Part shown: piece by piece, positions 59,883 through 64,000 of the stretch
Layout: each line of letters opens with the position of its first letter
How positions within the stretch are numbered: the first letter of the stretch is position 1
Source: Salvia splendens
Lineage: Eukaryota > Streptophyta > Magnoliopsida > Lamiales > Lamiaceae
Direction of reading: 5' to 3'
Assembly (NCBI RefSeq): GCF_004379255.2
Contig: NC_056049.1
Location: forward strand, 11,888,063 to 11,952,062
Length of the DNA stretch: 64,000 nucleotides
Translations under genes and position numbers: made by a program
The notes under the pieces: model-generated
What the model saw: only the letters and a program-made list of their open reading frames with translations
Told to the model about the DNA's origin: nothing
Database searches by the model: none

Positions 59883-60757
59883 TGATGTGAATCCACGTAT
59901 TCACAATCATAGAATACAACGATGTCAAGGGCCATGGGTTGATTGTGGCCTAAGAAGAGGGTGGAGACATGACAAGGAGTCAAGCCGAATGTGGAGATCT
60001 GTTCAAACATCAATATGCCTACTGAGATGGTGTACAAATGCTGATTCAAGACCACCATCTTCTTCATCGTCGAAATACCTTTGCGTGGGTACCTCACACG
60101 CCCCAAACGGAGTTCGGATGAGAGAGATATGGCCGATTGACTAAAGTCGCGCAATACAGAACGAAACGCGCGGGCGAGCGTTTTTCCTCGCGTTATTGTC
60201 GAGAGATCAATTTTTATCCAGAAACTTCGCTCGGGCGAGCGAAATGAGCCTAGGGAAACGCCCGGTCGGGCATTTTATCCGGGATGTGTCTTTGTGACCA
60301 AGAATTATTTTATTTTGATCCTTTTTCACTCCTAGTATAAATACACATGTCTAGGGTTTTTGTCATCAGTTTTTGAATGATATTGTAAGAACAAAGATTC
60401 CATTTGTGAGCACCCATCTTCATTTTTGAAGATTTATCAAAATCCTTTGTAGTTGCATTCCAATCTATTGTCGGACTTAGGTTGAATGTTAAGGCATACA
60501 ATTCTAGTTCTTGTGTTGCTAGTTTTGTGGAGCCATTAGATTCTTGCTTTGGTGAAAGTTGCCTTGGGTTGTCTTCATTGTTTTGTAGAAGGTCCATAGG
60601 TTCTAAGCATCTATCTAAATCATAATATCTTCACCTTCTCCCTTTTCCACCATTTTTATTGTGTTATTTCTTGTTGGGTTTGTTTGGGTTATTGAAATAT
60701 TTATAAGAGCAACTTCGGGGTAAACATATGTGTCTTGAATCCCTAAGATTCACATTA
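59883..60757 (+). repeat. element C LTR 3
   Basis: An 875-base LTR. It lacks about 20 bases near 60189, removing one of the CG-rich palindromes kept in LTR 2. It ends ATTCACATTA directly before CCGGC. Two successive polypurine/LTR-start blocks precede it, as for LTR 2. Confidence 0.9.
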
Positions 60758-62716
60758 CCGGCCCAGTCTTATTTTTCCAGCCCATACTTTATTTAATTGC
60801 GCATGGCCCAATTCTCTATTTACTCATTAGTCCATTCTTTTATTAGAGGCCCAATGGAGAAGAAAAATATCAGGCCCAAACTTATACCCCCTAAACCGTC
60901 CGTCTTTCTCTCCCTCACTTCCTCTTCTCAATCACAAATCCCCAATCTCAATTTTAGGAACCCTAGTTCTCTCCACTTTTCTTCTCGGCGAATCTTACCG
61001 CGTCGGCCAGCGACGAGCCGTACCACGCCACCATATCCCTGCTCACGCCCCTATCGCCGACAGGCAGCAGCCAGCTCCACGGCTTTCTCGGAGTCCTCGT
61101 TGTGGAACTCCATTCATCGGCGCCGTTTGCACCTCTGTCGTCGGTAGGATGCGTGGGTAGCGGTCCCGGCGCTGTCAGCGTGCCACCCTAGCCTCCTCTC
61201 ACACTCTGCCGACACTCATGCCCGGTGCTCGCAACACCGTCGCCAGAGCCCAGCCGGTCTCTCGCTTCTTCGCGAGGCTTCTGCCGTCTGTGGTTCGTGC
61301 GAGGAGACTCAAGGCGTCGCCATTTCTGCTTCGTCACATCTCTGACCTCACGGCTCTTCATCGGAGTCGGTCGTTGCTCGCAGCTCTGCCTCTCGGTTCC
61401 GAAGCTAAGTTTCTAACTCTCTTTTCTTATTTTGTGGAGTTAGGTGGCGTTGTGTTCAAGCTGAAAGGTTTTATGATTGTGTGATCGGTGTTGGCTTATC
61501 GTGTTAAGTTTCTGTTCGGGGAAATCCCTCGTTTTGTTGGTGATTTGGTTTTCCTTCCGATCTATGCTTAGGGCTTGTTCTAGTTTAACTTGGCACCCTA
61601 TGATTGTGTCGAAAAGTTATAAATTCACGGCTGTTGCTACCTATGTGAATTCGTTCTATTGCTATAGATGTGTTGCCTTAATGTGAACCTCGGTTCTCAT
61701 GCTATCTCGTGTTGAATGCTACATGATGAGTTGATGCAATTATCATTGTTTGAGTTTGAGAGAGAACGACCTTACCTCTCTCTCTCGGCTCAAGCTTCAG
61801 TTATCTTGCTGCCTCGGTTCCTCTCACTGAATTGTAATTGCTTGCGATAATGAGGGAGACAGAGGTTGAGGCCTATTTACACTTGTGACCTAACTGAAAG
61901 CCTTGAAAAAGGCTGACATCCCTGGCTGGCAGGTAGTCCTTAATGGACTGATTTGGCTGTTACCTCTGCAGCAATTTCGCAGGGTGTACTCGTGAGCTGG
62001 ACGAGCTTATGGCTCCTGGCTATGTTCTGAATTTATAACTGATTTTGGTGTTTTGTGCTGCCATGTAACCTGGCTCATTCATGAGTTTTGTCTCCTTTTG
62101 GCAGGTATTCATAGAGATGGGAGGGTTTGTGGGCGATCTTCCCAGCCATAGCAGCTTTGAGGGGAATACCACTGCCGGTTGCTGCCTTGCAGGGATTCTG
62201 TAGCTGCTGGTTGGGTTGTACCGGCCGGACCTCCCTTTTCTAGCCCATCTTTCTCTCATTATCCGAAAGGTAATGTCCCTCTTCCCTTTTATAATATATG
62301 GTATTTGTTGTCTATTATTTATGCATACAAAACTTCCACCTAAGCTGTATTTTGGTCTATCTTTGGCTAGGTGTTGGCAGCCTTGCGTGGCTAGCCGCAG
62401 AGAGGGTGCTCCTTTCATGTCTCGCTCATTCGGGCATTACTGAAATCTGGGCCGAGGCGGCCTATTGATGAAATCGACATAGTTGCTAGGGCTTCAACCA
62501 TGTAATAGTATAGTTCGACTTACTTCCCAACATGTACGACAAGTTCGATGTTAGTTGGCATTTTTATTTCTTTCTTGCATCTTGTAATTAATTAGCTTTG
62601 AAATTTTGGAATTTGTATTTATACTCTTATTCAAGAAATAAAATACTCCTTCATTCTTTATATAAATTCTAGTATTTATTTTGAAATTCTCGAGGATCTA
62701 GGTCTCGGTTATTACA

Positions 62717-64000
62717 CGTTCACCGTCAACTCCACCAACCGTAGTAGTCGCCAGAATACAGTTTCATTGCCCAAAGTGGCAAAACAATCTTTTCATGCTT
62801 TCTTAATTTAACTTCGTATTTCATTTCATCTCGTTGGATCTACCGTTGGAACTTAAATCTCTTGATTTTTTGAAGTATTTTGTTGAGATCCAAACGCTAT
62901 GATATGGAAGTTGGTTTTTATTCATCTTTTCGTTGCAATCGTGTTTCATTCTGCCTAGATTATTTAGATCCAGTTGTTTACATGAGTTTTCGAAGTGTTG
63001 AAGCATGAAATTTTTTGAGTAGGCTAGATCTAAGTTTGCTAGTTAGGATTCTTAGTGTTTAATCGTTTGATCTGAAGTTTAATGCATGAGATCTGAGTGT
63101 ATGTGATTGTCGCCACCTTGCATGTTAGTCAATATGCGTAATCTGAGATTATCGGTTGTTAATCTTCAAGTTTTAGCTTTTTAATTGTGGACCTTGGTTT
63201 GTGAAGTTGTTGATTTGAGTTGTTATCAATGGAATCTGTGTTTATCTGATTTTTGTGCATACTTGTTGGAGAAGACAACATCCACATCCAATTTGTGGAC
63301 CACTTTTATTTTTTAGCTACTTTTACCTTTTGTCCTTCACCTTTTGTCAAACTTTTGGCAGATCTGGCAGTTCATCAGCCAGTTCGGTCGGAGATCCATT
63401 TTTGTCTTTGTCTACCTATTTTTAGTAACTTCTACTTTTCACATGCACTGGAGTCGTACCAACCCACCTCTCACGTGCCCAACCTGATCCGGATATTAGA
63501 ACTTCTTACCAGTCAGTAGAGTACATGTCCACCCTTTAGTTTGTGTCTAGATAGAACCTCAACCCAAGCGTGGTAGCTAACCAAACCCCTTCTAGATTAT
63601 CGCCACAATCACATCACGACCACATCCATATCTGTGGGATTCAACCCTTACTCTCACTATACTAGCCAGTACATGTGGGTTGAGGAAATTGTTGATACCG
63701 GGTTTTTAGGTCGTCGTGCCAACAACACAACTAGATTGGGAATCACCCTCCTGACCAATTGATTACACGAGCCTGCATGAACCTGCTCTTTCAATTACCA
63801 ACATCAGGTACCCCAGAAGGATCACTCGGTAATCTGTGAAAACATTTCCACCCACTGTGAACGTATTCTGAAAGTGGTTGCTCACCTTGCACGATGGGTT
63901 TACGTACTATCTCCTCATCACTAGAAACATCACCTGGAGAATCATCACTTAAAATAGCGTCTTCCTCAAATGATGATTAAGACTATGGTTCAACAAGGTC
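62717..64000. other. right edge: repeat-like, mostly non-coding
   Basis: I recognise no gene. Positions 62720-63530 are T-rich with many ATCTGA/GATCTG words and have the look of a transcript leader or LTR. Positions 63540-63700 contain CTGTGGGATTCAACCC, then CTATACTAG, then GTGGGTTGAGG, the same block as at 8435-8500. Ordinary ORFs here (for example 63253-63519) show no domain. Confidence 0.4.
63799..63964 (-). other. possible exon of an unknown minus-strand gene
   Basis: On the minus strand 166 bases are open and are bounded by a TTTGAG acceptor-like end and a TTG-GTAATTG donor-like end. The translation has an acidic start (DAILSDDSPGDVSSDEEIV) and then PLSEYVHSGWKCFHRLPSD, which looks protein-like but matches nothing I know. 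Stops lie just outside both edges. The window ends 36 bases further on, so context is missing. Confidence 0.25.

Larger units (their letters stand above)
52136..60757 (+). mobile_element. element C: tandem LTR-internal-LTR-internal-LTR array
   Basis: Three LTRs (52136-53020, 56005-56897, 59883-60757) alternate with two near-identical ~2.98-kb internal regions. The array as a whole is flanked by CCGAC (52131-52135) and CCGGC (60758-60762), a target duplication with one mismatch. No flank exists around the middle LTR. This is the product expected from unequal recombination between LTRs of two copies, or template switching before insertion, rather than two independent insertions. The encoded protein is the same family as in element B. 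No polymerase gene is present. Confidence 0.92.
38938..62716 (-). mobile_element. Tekay-type solo LTR carrying gypsy2 and element C
   Basis: Three pieces on the minus strand (62716-60763, 52130-51463 and 39492-38938) join into one LTR of about 3.2 kb. It starts TGTAATAACCGAG and ends GGTCGTGAAA. Landmarks occur in the same order as in the gypsy1 and gypsy2 LTRs: a GC-rich leader, a GA-rich stretch, TTGGGCC motifs, CCCTACTCGGACTAG, GGTCCAGTGACC, GTGGCCACATTC and GCATGAGCCCACTGAGTA. Flanks AGTTC (38933-38937) and CGTTC (62717-62721) match at 4 of 5. No internal region is attached, so it is a solo LTR. ORFs at 60797-61484 lie in its GC-rich part and are not genes. Confidence 0.75.

Noticed and set aside
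60797..61484. Ser/Arg-rich ORFs that look like transit peptides
   Set aside because: The region is the GC-rich part of an inverted Tekay-type LTR, parallel to the one in gypsy1.

Overview
This window is plant nuclear DNA, most likely from an asterid eudicot (a Lamiales-type genome is my guess; no species can be read from it). The reasons are a spliced chloroplast-type CBS-domain gene with GT-AG introns, TATA boxes, initiator-Met tRNA primer sites and a dense nest of Ty1/copia and Ty3/gypsy LTR retrotransposons. I see no prokaryotic feature, rRNA, tRNA gene or CRISPR array. I recognise one apparently intact host gene and one host pseudogene; most of the rest is transposon sequence.

Left edge (1-6553): a minus-strand, eight-exon gene for a CBSX1/2-like chloroplast regulator of thioredoxins (CDS 1155-4412), with a foldback element in its third intron. 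It is flanked on the left by repeat-rich non-coding DNA and on the right by a decayed copia remnant (about 4974-6455).

First nest (6554-36687): the outermost layer is an inverted copia LTR, split into three pieces (6554-6981, 15472-16421, 36646-36687). Two things landed in it. One is an Athila-like LTR (element A, 6982-15466), itself hit by element B (9801-15246, minus strand, target duplication CGCTG). The other is copia1 (16422-36640, target duplication TATAC), itself hit by the chromovirus gypsy1 (19799-31204, target duplication TAATG).

Between the nests (36688-38933): AT-rich DNA, a broken minus-strand protein phosphatase 2C copy, and a truncated copia LTR.

Second nest (38938-62716): a minus-strand Tekay-type solo LTR of about 3.2 kb was split by the chromovirus gypsy2 (39493-51457, target duplication CTAAC) and by element C (52136-60757). 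Element C is a tandem LTR-internal-LTR-internal-LTR array. Right edge (62717-64000): repeat-like DNA and one possible exon of an unknown minus-strand gene.

The best candidate for something undescribed is the family formed by elements B and C. They lie about 40 kb apart in opposite orientations and have different LTRs. Yet they share an odd primer-binding site, a doubled polypurine/LTR-start block, arrays of CG-rich palindromes just upstream of a TATAAATA box, and one long ORF of roughly 750 codons with no polymerase motifs I can recognise. A second candidate is an extra ORF between the primer site and gag of gypsy1. All retroelement ORFs here carry stops, frameshifts or deletions, so none looks autonomous.
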